A DNA stretch of 32,681 bases, from the IMG/VR virus record IMGVR_UViG_3300031758_000316, positions 1-32,681 of that record; one strand, given 5' to 3'. Positions 23,790 through 30,284 of this stretch are shown here, piece by piece. Both the position numbers and the translations under genes were made by a program. Within the stretch, counting starts at the first letter, position 1, and every line of letters starts with the position of its first letter. Source of the DNA: a virus. Below the pieces are notes generated by a model. That model saw only the letters and a list, made by a program, of their open reading frames with translations. It did no database searches and had not been told where the DNA came from.

Positions 23790-24233
23790 TTAGAAATCGT
23801 CCTCTGCGAGTTTTATTCTATTTCTAATTGCAAAGGCCGAGTTGTCTAGAGTTCTGATACATTCTCGATAGAAATCGAGGTGTGACTCTAACAGGGATAT
23901 TTGACGTTGGATAGCTGATAGATCAGATTTTACGAACCTGTCTTTCTCTCCTCCGTTCAACTTCAAATTTCCAGTTGTGCTATATTCGATGTACTTTTCT
24001 TTGTACTTGTTTTCGTAGATTGATTTCTTCTTATAGATGAGAGCTTGGATCTCAGTGATGTGATCGACCAACATGTGTCTGTAGGAGAGCATGTTGACTT
24101 GAGAATCTACCAGCTGATCCATCTGCTTTAGACCTTGGATCATCTCCAAGATCCTCTTGCTCCATTTTTCTCTGTCGCTAATTAGCTTGTCATCAAGCTC
24201 TTGTATTTTGTCTTCTATTACTTTTTCGCTCAT
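23790..24233 (-). CDS. uvsY: Recombination mediator UvsY
   Basis: A 147-residue, helical, charged protein (T4 UvsY is 137). The middle (YRHMLVDHITEIQALIYKKK), a basic loop (YIEYSTTGNLKLNGG), and the C-terminal helices (LDFYRECIRTLDNSAFAIRN) follow the T4 UvsY pattern. There, YSKWLNKH, the YYSGRG loop, LDFCSGALDAIKSRGFAIKH occur at equal spacing. UvsY loads UvsX onto gp32-covered ssDNA, and uvsX, gp32 and uvsW are all present in the window. It shares one base with the stop of the gene upstream (TGATG) and is followed by uvsW. The identification is by remembered sequence pattern plus context. Confidence 0.82.
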   Translation of the reverse strand: MSEKVIEDKIQELDDKLISDREKWSKRILEMIQGLKQMDQLVDSQVNMLSYRHMLVDHITEIQALIYKKKSIYENKYKEKYIEYSTTGNLKLNGGEKDRFVKSDLSAIQRQISLLESHLDFYRECIRTLDNSAFAIRNRIKLAEDDF

Positions 24234-24445
24234 CAGAAGATGTTATCGTTGTCTTTTTCTTTACGGTGAATTCTCACCACTTTCTTTTTTACTTTCTTCT
24301 TTTCTATCGGAGGAAGAGAGAAGCCTTTGCCTCCATAAGTAGAAGCAGCGGCAAATCTGAGAAGCATCTTATACTTCTTCTTGCTCTTTTCATCGTCTTC
24401 AAAAAATTTATCGAGTTCTTCCATCACTTCTCTTTCTTTATACAT
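24233..24445 (-). CDS. Small basic protein between primase and UvsY
   Basis: A 70-residue protein from the ATG at 24443-24445, which overlaps the primase stop as ATGTATAA. A GTG eight codons upstream is the longest frame, but the 8-nt overlap repeats the pattern of other junctions here. The first 20 residues are an acidic helix (EEVMEELDKFFEDDEK is its flavour), followed by LLRFAAASTYGGKGFSLPP and a very basic tail (EKKKVKKKVVRIHRKEK). I do not recognise it. Position between primase and recombination mediator suggests a DNA-binding accessory factor of replication or recombination. Such small genes between replication genes are common in T4-like phages. Confidence 0.6.
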   Translation of the reverse strand: MYKEREVMEELDKFFEDDEKSKKKYKMLLRFAAASTYGGKGFSLPPIEKKKVKKKVVRIHRKEKDNDNIF

Positions 24446-25499
24446 AGATGATGTCTCTAGGGTTATCACTAAAATATAAGTTTATAGTGTTCAAAGCCTG
24501 TTTGTTTTCTTCTCGGTAGCAGACCTTGACCAAGTCGTTGAGATCTTTGATCCTATGACGAGTCAACCTGTTATCTGATATGTATTTCTGCCAGAGAAAG
24601 CCTTTCTTGCCCATCTTCATCTTTTCAATGATCTTTCTTTTACCTTCTCTATCATTATCAAAGAAGTATCTTACTGAATCTAGCTCATCAAAATCTTCGA
24701 CGTTCTTTCTGACTCCTGTGAGGCCGATTGAGTTCTTCATGAACATTGCATCTATGGGCCCTTCAAAGACGGTAAAGTCTCTTGCAAAATCGAGATGGAG
24801 GATACCAAACAACATTGAGATCTTGTTCAGAGCATCCATTTTTTCAGGAGGAATCTCTAGAGTCTTGTTCAGCCTCTTATACATCCTCTCCAGATTGTAG
24901 CTGAGATATTTAGCATCGCCATCACCGAGGTTCCTTACTTGGTAGCCGATGACTCTATCACCGGAAGTATCAGGATTAAAGACGTAGAGGAGGTTCTTTC
25001 TCGGATCAAAGCCGAATCGATCGAGGTTGCCGGTAAGAAGTCGGCTTCTGAGATATGCGTATGCTCTGCGAGTTCTATCATTAATGGGATAGACGTTCAG
25101 AGATCGATATAGTTCATCTCGAGGTATTGATAAGTTATCAATCTCTAGAAAGAGGTCAAACTTGATCATGTTGGAGACCTCGTATTTCTTCTTCTCTCTT
25201 ACGAGTTTTACGAGCTCAATCCTCTGTTCTCCTTCGAAGCCTTCCTCAAAGTCTCTAAGAAAAGAATCTACGTCTCTGTGTTTTCCACAGTTAAAACAGT
25301 GAAAAGAGAGGCTCTCCCAATAGAGATTGCCCCTCTTTTTTCTTTCATCATCGACTGAATCTCCGCAATATGGACATGCGAAGTTCAGTCTTTGATGCAT
25401 CTGTTTCAAGCGAGACCTGTCGGAAAGTCTGTGAGTTCTGAGAAGAATCGCTTGGACTCTATCGGCAATCTCTGACTTTAAGTTGTCAGTTAATTGCAT
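24438..25499 (-). CDS. 61: DNA primase gp61
   Basis: A 353-residue DnaG-type primase. The zinc-binding domain has C42-P-Y-C45 and C68-F-N-C71. The TOPRIM domain has the catalytic glutamate E246 with D250 (FEGPIDAMF) and the D281-N-D283 pair (YFFDND). The length equals T4 gp61 (342). It makes the RNA primers for lagging-strand synthesis at the fork and is stimulated by gp41 (4553-5854). It lies 3 nt after gp32, in one unit with gp32, a small basic protein, UvsY and UvsW. No separate promoter is seen. Confidence 0.93.
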   Translation of the reverse strand: MQLTDNLKSEIADRVQAILLRTHRLSDRSRLKQMHQRLNFACPYCGDSVDDERKKRGNLYWESLSFHCFNCGKHRDVDSFLRDFEEGFEGEQRIELVKLVREKKKYEVSNMIKFDLFLEIDNLSIPRDELYRSLNVYPINDRTRRAYAYLRSRLLTGNLDRFGFDPRKNLLYVFNPDTSGDRVIGYQVRNLGDGDAKYLSYNLERMYKRLNKTLEIPPEKMDALNKISMLFGILHLDFARDFTVFEGPIDAMFMKNSIGLTGVRKNVEDFDELDSVRYFFDNDREGKRKIIEKMKMGKKGFLWQKYISDNRLTRHRIKDLNDLVKVCYREENKQALNTINLYFSDNPRDIIYV

Positions 25500-25502
25500 T
25501 GA

Positions 25503-26432
25503 TTAGAGATCTAAACCTTTTAAGAAATCATTGAGATCATCACCGTCATCCGAGCTCGTTTCTTCTTCGACCGGCTTTGGTTTAGCTGCTTCTTTTTTAG
25601 GAGCTGGCTCATTATCGAAGTTGAAATCATCGAGAGAAGAGTAACTCTCTTCTTTCTTGGAGACCACCTTACCGATGGCCGATCCAGGAGAGCGATAGTT
25701 GTCTAAGATTCTTTCGATAGATGAACGAGTTGAGTCATCCCAAGGTTTGAAATCGAAAGAATCTAATTCAGGAACTTCTTTAAGATATTCCATGATCTTC
25801 TTTCTATCATCTCCGGTGTTACCCATTGCACTGCCATCGATGGTGAGTGCTGTTCTTTTACCTTGGAATTTAGAAGCAGTGAAGCTATTGTAGCCTGCGC
25901 TCTTTGTAACTTTCAATTCAAAGTTTTTACCTTCGAAGAGATCGAATACTTGGCAAGGCTCATCAAATTGTGGATTGAGTTCCTCATCGATCTTTTGTTT
26001 GATCTGGTAGCCGTACTTAAATACTTTTACAGATCCTTCCATGTCTGGGTTCTGAGGATCTTTAATGATCTGAACCAGAGAATAGTAGATCTCTCTTCTC
26101 TTCAATTTTTCAGCCATTTTCTTATCCACTGCAGATTCACTATTTCTCAATTTGAAAAATAGATCTTGTACTGGACATTTTTCGCCGATTGTCGAAGGAG
26201 AATCATAGTAAGCACCTTTGCCTTCGCCGTCTTCCAGCCAATAGACAAATTTACGAACAATTGATTTTTGAGGGTTTTTAGGATTCGGTACGAATCTAAT
26301 CAAGGATGTGTAGACGCCGTCTTTGCCTTGATCTGCGGTGGGTTTGTAAAGATCTGAGCCTTTACTTTCTGTCCTCTGATAGCTATCGATATCATCGACG
26401 CTGAGGTTGAAGATGTCAAATTCCTTTGCCAT
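25503..26432 (-). CDS. 32: Single-stranded DNA-binding protein gp32
   Basis: A 309-residue protein (T4 gp32 is 301). The order is as in T4: a basic N-terminal segment, a core with alternating aromatic and basic residues (YSLVQIIKDPQNPDMEGSVK matches [20 protein letters not shown] in T4), and an acidic tail (SSDDGDDLNDFLKGLDL, the partner-binding C-terminus). In T4 a zinc ion is held by H64, C77, C87 and C90. Here only one cysteine remains in that region (C86 in EKCPVQ, aligning with CPVC), so zinc binding is apparently lost. It coats ssDNA and organises replication and recombination. The 5' leader has an unusual repeat (26426-26546) and a strong promoter (26559-26588). Confidence 0.9.
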   Translation of the reverse strand: MAKEFDIFNLSVDDIDSYQRTESKGSDLYKPTADQGKDGVYTSLIRFVPNPKNPQKSIVRKFVYWLEDGEGKGAYYDSPSTIGEKCPVQDLFFKLRNSESAVDKKMAEKLKRREIYYSLVQIIKDPQNPDMEGSVKVFKYGYQIKQKIDEELNPQFDEPCQVFDLFEGKNFELKVTKSAGYNSFTASKFQGKRTALTIDGSAMGNTGDDRKKIMEYLKEVPELDSFDFKPWDDSTRSSIERILDNYRSPGSAIGKVVSKKEESYSSLDDFNFDNEPAPKKEAAKPKPVEEETSSDDGDDLNDFLKGLDL

Positions 26433-26546
26433 TTTAATTGCCTTTTGTTTAAGTTATTGATTACGTAAGCCGCCAAAATGCCGTTCTCTGATTTAGATTG
26501 GATTTCCCGGGTTGCCGCTCTTTGCCAGTTGATTGCCATTTTAATT
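26426..26546 (-). repeat. Direct repeat of the gp32 start region in the leader
   Basis: A 14-bp direct repeat, AATTAAAATGGCAA on the minus strand, at 26426-26439 (the real gp32 start) and 26533-26546, 107 bp apart. The upstream copy opens a 79-codon frame (26300-26539) out of frame with gp32 and overlapping its first 44 codons. I see no family resemblance in it. It may be a decoy or leader peptide that regulates gp32 translation (T4 gp32 is autoregulated by binding its own leader), or a chance duplication. Confidence 0.6.
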
Positions 26547-26558
26547 ACTTACTTAATC

Positions 26559-26588
26559 TATATATTGAGAATCTGAGTCAAGTTTCAA
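26559..26588 (-). promoter_or_regulatory. Promoter for the gp32-primase-uvsY-uvsW unit
   Basis: TTGAAA (26583-26588), 18 bp, TATATA (26559-26564) on the minus strand. The second box is also part of the late-type ATATATAGA (26557-26565), so this site combines both classes. It may serve throughout infection. Confidence 0.6.
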
Positions 26589-26699
26589 CTTTTCTGATTT
26601 TTTTATCATGAAAAAAAAGTTTGATAAACGTGATCGTTTTTGAAACAAAGCTGCGCAGCACTATATAAAGGGTACTGGAGCCGTTGGTGAAAAAGACTC
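26589..26699. other. AT-rich intergenic region with dyads
   Basis: 111 bp between the gp32 promoter and the stop of the RuvC-like gene. It contains a 7-bp inverted repeat TTTATCA/TGATAAA (26602-26608, 26622-26628), the small hairpin AAACG-TGAT-CGTTT, the dyad GCTGCGCAGC, and TATATAG on the minus strand at about 26661. No ORF or good terminator was found. It could be a regulatory or origin-like site. Confidence 0.35.
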
Positions 26700-27332
26700 T
26701 TAGAGCGCAGAGCTGCTAAGAAGTCTAGAGATCCAGTAAGCATCTACAAGATCGTCTATCGGCTTCGGTATCTCTCCCTGAGCAAGATCTCGCCTCTCAG
26801 CACACCACTTCCAAAATTCAGAACCCGCTAGCAGCGGATCCTCCGAACGGTTCTCGACGAAAGCTGAGAACATTCCCTGCTTGTTCAAGTTCCCTTTCCC
26901 TGCTCGAGTCTTTACCTGTGAGGGCGTGTAGACAGTGACACTGTGACCCTCTAACCAAAGTCTGTTTCTGAGAACTGAGTTGAATGCGATGAGATCGATG
27001 AAAGAGTTCCCTTTAGATCCGTAGCTGTAGCCTTCAAGCCCGACCGGAGCTCCTTCTGGAATCTGAGACTCAATGAGGACTGCGAGAGAGTGGCCATCTT
27101 CAATCTTCTGAGCCTGATCGATAGAATAGTTATCGTGCTTCTTCCTCCGCTTGAATTTATGGACTGAGACTCCTGAGAGAGCTGAGATCTCGTGGTGAAC
27201 TAGGAAGTCTCTAGGGTTTCCCTTCTTGAAGTTCTTGCCCTCTTCATTGTAGAAAGCTACAAATTGTAAAGAGTCCGACTCTCTGAGACAGATAGCCGGA
27301 CTGTTAATTGAAAAATCTATGCCTATGTGCAA
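26700..27332 (-). CDS. RuvC-like Holliday-junction resolvase
   Basis: A 210-residue RNase-H-fold nuclease. The four acidic positions expected in RuvC-type resolvases are D6 (HIGIDFSIN), E100 (VGLEGYSYG), and the pair D193/D194 with D197 (PIDDLVDAYWI). T4 uses endonuclease VII (gp49) for this step, so a RuvC-type enzyme is a replacement. It would resolve recombination branches before packaging, working with UvsW. The frame starts with TTG at 27330-27332. The fold requires the GIDFS strand at the N-terminus and no ATG lies close by, so TTG (or the ATT just upstream) is the probable start. It could instead be a crossover-type nuclease of another RNase-H clade. Confidence 0.75.
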   Translation of the reverse strand: MHIGIDFSINSPAICLRESDSLQFVAFYNEEGKNFKKGNPRDFLVHHEISALSGVSVHKFKRRKKHDNYSIDQAQKIEDGHSLAVLIESQIPEGAPVGLEGYSYGSKGNSFIDLIAFNSVLRNRLWLEGHSVTVYTPSQVKTRAGKGNLNKQGMFSAFVENRSEDPLLAGSEFWKWCAERRDLAQGEIPKPIDDLVDAYWISRLLSSSAL

Positions 27333-27353
27333 AATATAGAGTGTTAAAGGTGA

Positions 27354-28481
27354 TTAAGATTCTTGTGCAATCATTGCGTGTGTAATGTTAACTGAGATCC
27401 ATCCTGCTTTATTGAAGAATTCTTTTGCGATCTTTTTGACCTTTTCAGCTTCTCCCATTGATATTGGATCTTCTCCTCTATCGTTCCAGTCTTTTACGGC
27501 TTCTTTGAAAGTGGCCTCAAAATCTTTTGACTTGATAGCAAATTCAGGATCGCTCTGTCCAGAAGTATCTGTGTTATAATCTGTCCAGTATTTGACGTCG
27601 ATAGCTTCGTTCTGCTGGAACGGGTGTTTTTCTATTTTTTGGAGATCTGCAACCACTCCGCTGTTGTCTTTGAGGATTTTGGCTATGATGTCAGCAATCT
27701 CCTCGTAGGTATCTCCGCCAATAGCGTCAGATTTTTTGTATGCTGGGTTTGTCGGCTTTCCTATTTCCAGAGTTACGCCTACAGATTTCTGAACAATGTG
27801 TAGTCCGATGTATGGATTAAGATCGGCCGAGAGCATGACATCATGCTCAGGGTTGAACTGAAGTCCGATTTTGTTCTTCATCAGAGATGAATTGAGGGCT
27901 GGAAGCAGCATCTTCATGTCAAAGCCTCTGAACGTATCCTTTTTTTGCCAAAATTTGCGAAGATTGAATTTTTGCGATAATTCAGCCAAGTTTGCTAAAG
28001 TTGAAAAAGGTGTTTTCTTGATAAAGTCGTAAGCTTCATTCATAGAAGCTGAAGCGAGAAGTGAAGCAATTGCTTCTACGAGATCTTCAGTTTTTTTCTT
28101 TACCGGGATGACTTCCATGTCAACAAGCTTGTTCAGGACTTTGTGAGCAAGAATTCTTCCGCCTTTGATAGAAACTACGCCTTCGTTGAGTTCAGCTTCG
28201 TTAAATGCATAATAGCCAATACCCGACGGAGAAATTATTTTTCCATCTTTGAATGCTTTTTCAACTTTATTTTTTAGCTCTTGCGCTTCTTTCTGTGATC
28301 CGGTTGTTAAATAACTCATAACAAGCTCATCTCCGATAAAATAACCGATCTCTAAATTATAGGTAAGATGATTCTTATTATTGATTTTAATATCCTTTAA
28401 CTTCAATGGCTCTGGAGCTCCACTGGATGCTTCATTAGATTTCGATGAAGTAAAGTCTTCGAATAATTGAATGTGTTTCAT
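27354..28481 (-). CDS. Candidate internal head protein with capsid-targeting-like leader
   Basis: A 375-residue protein of unknown function. It begins MKHIQLFEDFTSSKSNEASS. The first possible cut (S-N-E17 before A18) has a poor P3 residue, but L98-N-E100 before G101 is a full T4-type match and is followed by VVSIKGGRILAHKVLNKLVD. That segment resembles the mature start of the 70-residue protein at 29158-29370. The C-terminal half (about 185-375) is a mixed alpha/beta domain without recognised motifs. It follows the lipoprotein by 1 nt and ends 21 nt before the RuvC-like gene. Packaging is inferred from the leader; the real function is unknown. Confidence 0.75.
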   Translation of the reverse strand: MKHIQLFEDFTSSKSNEASSGAPEPLKLKDIKINNKNHLTYNLEIGYFIGDELVMSYLTTGSQKEAQELKNKVEKAFKDGKIISPSGIGYYAFNEAELNEGVVSIKGGRILAHKVLNKLVDMEVIPVKKKTEDLVEAIASLLASASMNEAYDFIKKTPFSTLANLAELSQKFNLRKFWQKKDTFRGFDMKMLLPALNSSLMKNKIGLQFNPEHDVMLSADLNPYIGLHIVQKSVGVTLEIGKPTNPAYKKSDAIGGDTYEEIADIIAKILKDNSGVVADLQKIEKHPFQQNEAIDVKYWTDYNTDTSGQSDPEFAIKSKDFEATFKEAVKDWNDRGEDPISMGEAEKVKKIAKEFFNKAGWISVNITHAMIAQES

Positions 28482-28482
28482 T

Positions 28483-29148
28483 TTATTTCTTCTTTGTTGC
28501 TCCTACTGGAATTGGTGTGCCTACTGGATAAGGAGATCCCTCCTTAGCGGCAGTTACTGATGTTTCTCCGTTCTTTACCGGAATTGCAATGCGTAAAGGT
28601 ACTGCATCTTCATTTAGAGGACCGTATACTTTAGCAAGAACAATGCCTGTCGAAGTTGTATCAAAAATGACACCTGGCATCGCAAACATGTTGCTTTCGC
28701 TCGTTTCAGGTTTGCTCATGTCAATGATGAAAGATCGATTTACTGGGTGCATCATTTCCCATTCTTTAGATTCAGGATTGAATTGAGGAATGAGAGTAGT
28801 TGAATCATAGTACCAGAAGAAAGACCAGACTGTCTTGTCTGTTCCATCAGGAGTCTGGAAGTTGTCTTCCACGTTGAAATCTCCCCATGTTCCACCACTG
28901 CCGTTCATTGCTAAGTTTGCAATAGAAGGGCCGTCAAGAACAGGACAGATGGCGCAGCCTTCTTGGAATTCTTTCCCTTGTACGATGATTGTTTTACCAG
29001 TCGGTACTGCTGCAGATGCTCCACAAAATGCAAATTTGCCTTCGTGAATTCTGAGTACGCTTTTTTCAGGAGCTTGTACCGTTGTAGATTCAGTGTTGCA
29101 GCTGGCCAGTAATAGAGCAGCTGCTAATGTAAATAGTATTTGCTTCAT
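28483..29148 (-). CDS. Phage-encoded lipoprotein
   Basis: A 221-residue protein with a clear type II signal peptide: MKQILFTLAAALLLASC, lipobox L14-A-S-C17. The mature chain would be acylated on C17 and anchored in the host envelope. It has two further cysteine sites, FCGAS (about 42) and C-A-I-C (about 67-70), and a beta-rich body without a family I recognise. Phage lipoproteins of this kind (for example T5 Llp) often block receptors or superinfection; that role is inferred. It is odd in being transcribed among candidate capsid proteins, downstream of the 70-residue leader protein (9-nt gap) and upstream of the 375-residue one. A virion role cannot be excluded. Confidence 0.8.
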   Translation of the reverse strand: MKQILFTLAAALLLASCNTESTTVQAPEKSVLRIHEGKFAFCGASAAVPTGKTIIVQGKEFQEGCAICPVLDGPSIANLAMNGSGGTWGDFNVEDNFQTPDGTDKTVWSFFWYYDSTTLIPQFNPESKEWEMMHPVNRSFIIDMSKPETSESNMFAMPGVIFDTTSTGIVLAKVYGPLNEDAVPLRIAIPVKNGETSVTAAKEGSPYPVGTPIPVGATKKK

Positions 29149-29157
29149 ATATGTGAT

Positions 29158-29370
29158 TTAGAATGTGCTGTCCATGATGATTTTCTGCACATCATCAATT
29201 AAGATATTTCTGACAAAAGGATTCAGATACTTCTTTTTGACGAGATCATCTACGATGACCATAGCGAGTACTTTTGCGCCAGACGGTTTGTCGCGACCTG
29301 CAATTTGAACAGAAGCTTCATCTAATTTAGGCTCATTAGAGAAGTCCTCGAGTGTTAAAATGTTTTTCAT
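29158..29370 (-). CDS. Small capsid-targeting-leader protein
   Basis: A 70-residue protein. The leader MKNILTLEDFSNEPKLDEAS has L16-D-E18 before A19, an exact fit to the (L/I)-x-E/A rule of T4 gp21. The predicted mature part is 52 residues: SVQIAGRDKPSGAKVLAMVI then two helices (VDDLVKKKY, RNILIDDVQKIIMDS). That mature start looks like the segment after the LNE site in the 375-residue neighbour (VVSIKGGRILAHKVLNKLVD), suggesting a shared small domain. It sits 4 nt after the 113-residue leader protein and 9 nt before the lipoprotein. T4 internal proteins IPI-IPIII are similarly small after cleavage. Confidence 0.7.
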   Translation of the reverse strand: MKNILTLEDFSNEPKLDEASVQIAGRDKPSGAKVLAMVIVDDLVKKKYLNPFVRNILIDDVQKIIMDSTF

Positions 29371-29374
29371 AAAA

Positions 29375-29716
29375 TTAAATTCTTTTTCCTAAGTGAAATC
29401 CAATGGCTGCTCCGACTAATCGGCTGGTAAAGAGATCGAATAAAAGACCCTTTTCAACTCCTAATGCGTTCGCCACAATTTTGCCGACTCCCTGCCCTAG
29501 AGCAAATCCAGTTAGTCCACCGAGAATAGAACCGATGAAACCCTCGTTAGTGAGCTCTCGTTCTAATTGTTCTAAAGTATAACCTTCATCTTGGGCCTTC
29601 TTAATGAAAGCAGCTACTGCCTCGTCTATCGCGTTCTGATCGACAGATTCGTTCATCACAGCTTCCAAATCTTGAAAGTCTTCTTTTTCTCCAATGAATT
29701 CTTTGAATGTCTGCAT
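29375..29716 (-). CDS. Small targeting-leader protein with glycine-zipper hydrophobic domain
   Basis: A 113-residue protein. It begins MQTFKEFIGEKED, the closest of all to the T4 internal-protein leader (MKTYQEFIAEA type). I30-D-E32 before A33 is a good protease site. The C-terminal part is glycine-rich and hydrophobic: GFIGSILGGLTGFALGQGVG followed by KIVANALG and a second hydrophobic segment (LVGAAIGFHLGKR). Glycine zippers of this type insert in membranes or form pores. A packaged protein that acts on the host inner membrane during DNA entry is a possible role, inferred only. It is preceded by a late-type element (29721-29729) directly after the stop of the tail-tube-like gene. Confidence 0.72.
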   Translation of the reverse strand: MQTFKEFIGEKEDFQDLEAVMNESVDQNAIDEAVAAFIKKAQDEGYTLEQLERELTNEGFIGSILGGLTGFALGQGVGKIVANALGVEKGLLFDLFTSRLVGAAIGFHLGKRI

Positions 29717-29720
29717 AATG

Positions 29721-29729
29721 TCTATATAT
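29721..29729 (-). promoter_or_regulatory. Late-type promoter element ATATATAGA
   Basis: ATATATAGA on the minus strand between the stop at 29730 and the ATG at 29716. Transcription would begin almost at the start codon, so the message would be leaderless or nearly so, which weakens the call. Confidence 0.3.
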
Positions 29730-30284
29730 TTACTGAAATTCTAGGTTGACTCTGAGATTGTTGTAGACGAAAGTGACCTCAAATGTCTTGAACTCTGGTG
29801 AGTTAGTTGAGAAGTTCAGGTTGAGATCAGGTATGCTCTGAAAGAGGACCCTGTCAAGGAAGATGGTGACGAGTATGTTGCCTTCACCGTCTATCATCTG
29901 AAGCCTGAATCCGTCTGGCAGATAAGGTCTCTTTTCTTTGAAGTCATAATAGTATTGGAAGATCTCGTACATCATCCAGTAATTGAAGTGTCCGTCAAAA
30001 AGCTGCATACCGACTGTGAGCTCTTTGGCGAAGAGTTCAGTAACCGGTAAAGAACTTCTGTATTGTCTCTTAGTTCCTGGAAAATCGACCTGTTCAACCG
30101 GATCAAAAGAAAAGCTGGGAATAGTCACAGACTGAACTGAATAGTTCAGGAGCTCTATCGGTTCGCTGATGATGTTTCCAGGAATGCGGTTCATGTATCG
30201 AGAGTACTTGGCCGCGATCTCCGCTGGAACGAAAGACTTCGGAAAATTGAATCTGAATTGATTGCTCTTAGCTGTCTGTAACAT
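29730..30284 (-). CDS. Tail-tube-like structural protein (gp19/gp54-type)
   Basis: A 184-residue beta-rich protein. The layout is like T4 tail tube and tube-initiator proteins: an N-terminal basic helix (ANQF-type, KSNQFRFNFPKSF), a beta stretch with a conserved-looking TIPSFSFDPVEQ, a central FNYWMMYEIFQYYYDF helix, and paired C-terminal strands (VTIFLDRVLFQSIPDLNLNF, FEVTFVYNNLRVNLEF). T4 gp19 is 163 residues. A baseplate-tube initiator (gp54/gp48-like) is equally possible. It overlaps the coiled-coil protein upstream by one base and is the last gene of the structural unit before the leader proteins. The assignment is by pattern, without a diagnostic motif. Confidence 0.5.
   Translation of the reverse strand: MLQTAKSNQFRFNFPKSFVPAEIAAKYSRYMNRIPGNIISEPIELLNYSVQSVTIPSFSFDPVEQVDFPGTKRQYRSSLPVTELFAKELTVGMQLFDGHFNYWMMYEIFQYYYDFKEKRPYLPDGFRLQMIDGEGNILVTIFLDRVLFQSIPDLNLNFSTNSPEFKTFEVTFVYNNLRVNLEFQ

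Noticed and set aside
26300-26539. 79-codon minus-strand frame opening in the gp32 leader
   Set aside because: Not listed as a gene because more than half overlaps gp32 in another frame and no family is recognised; the duplicated start region is reported as a repeat instead.
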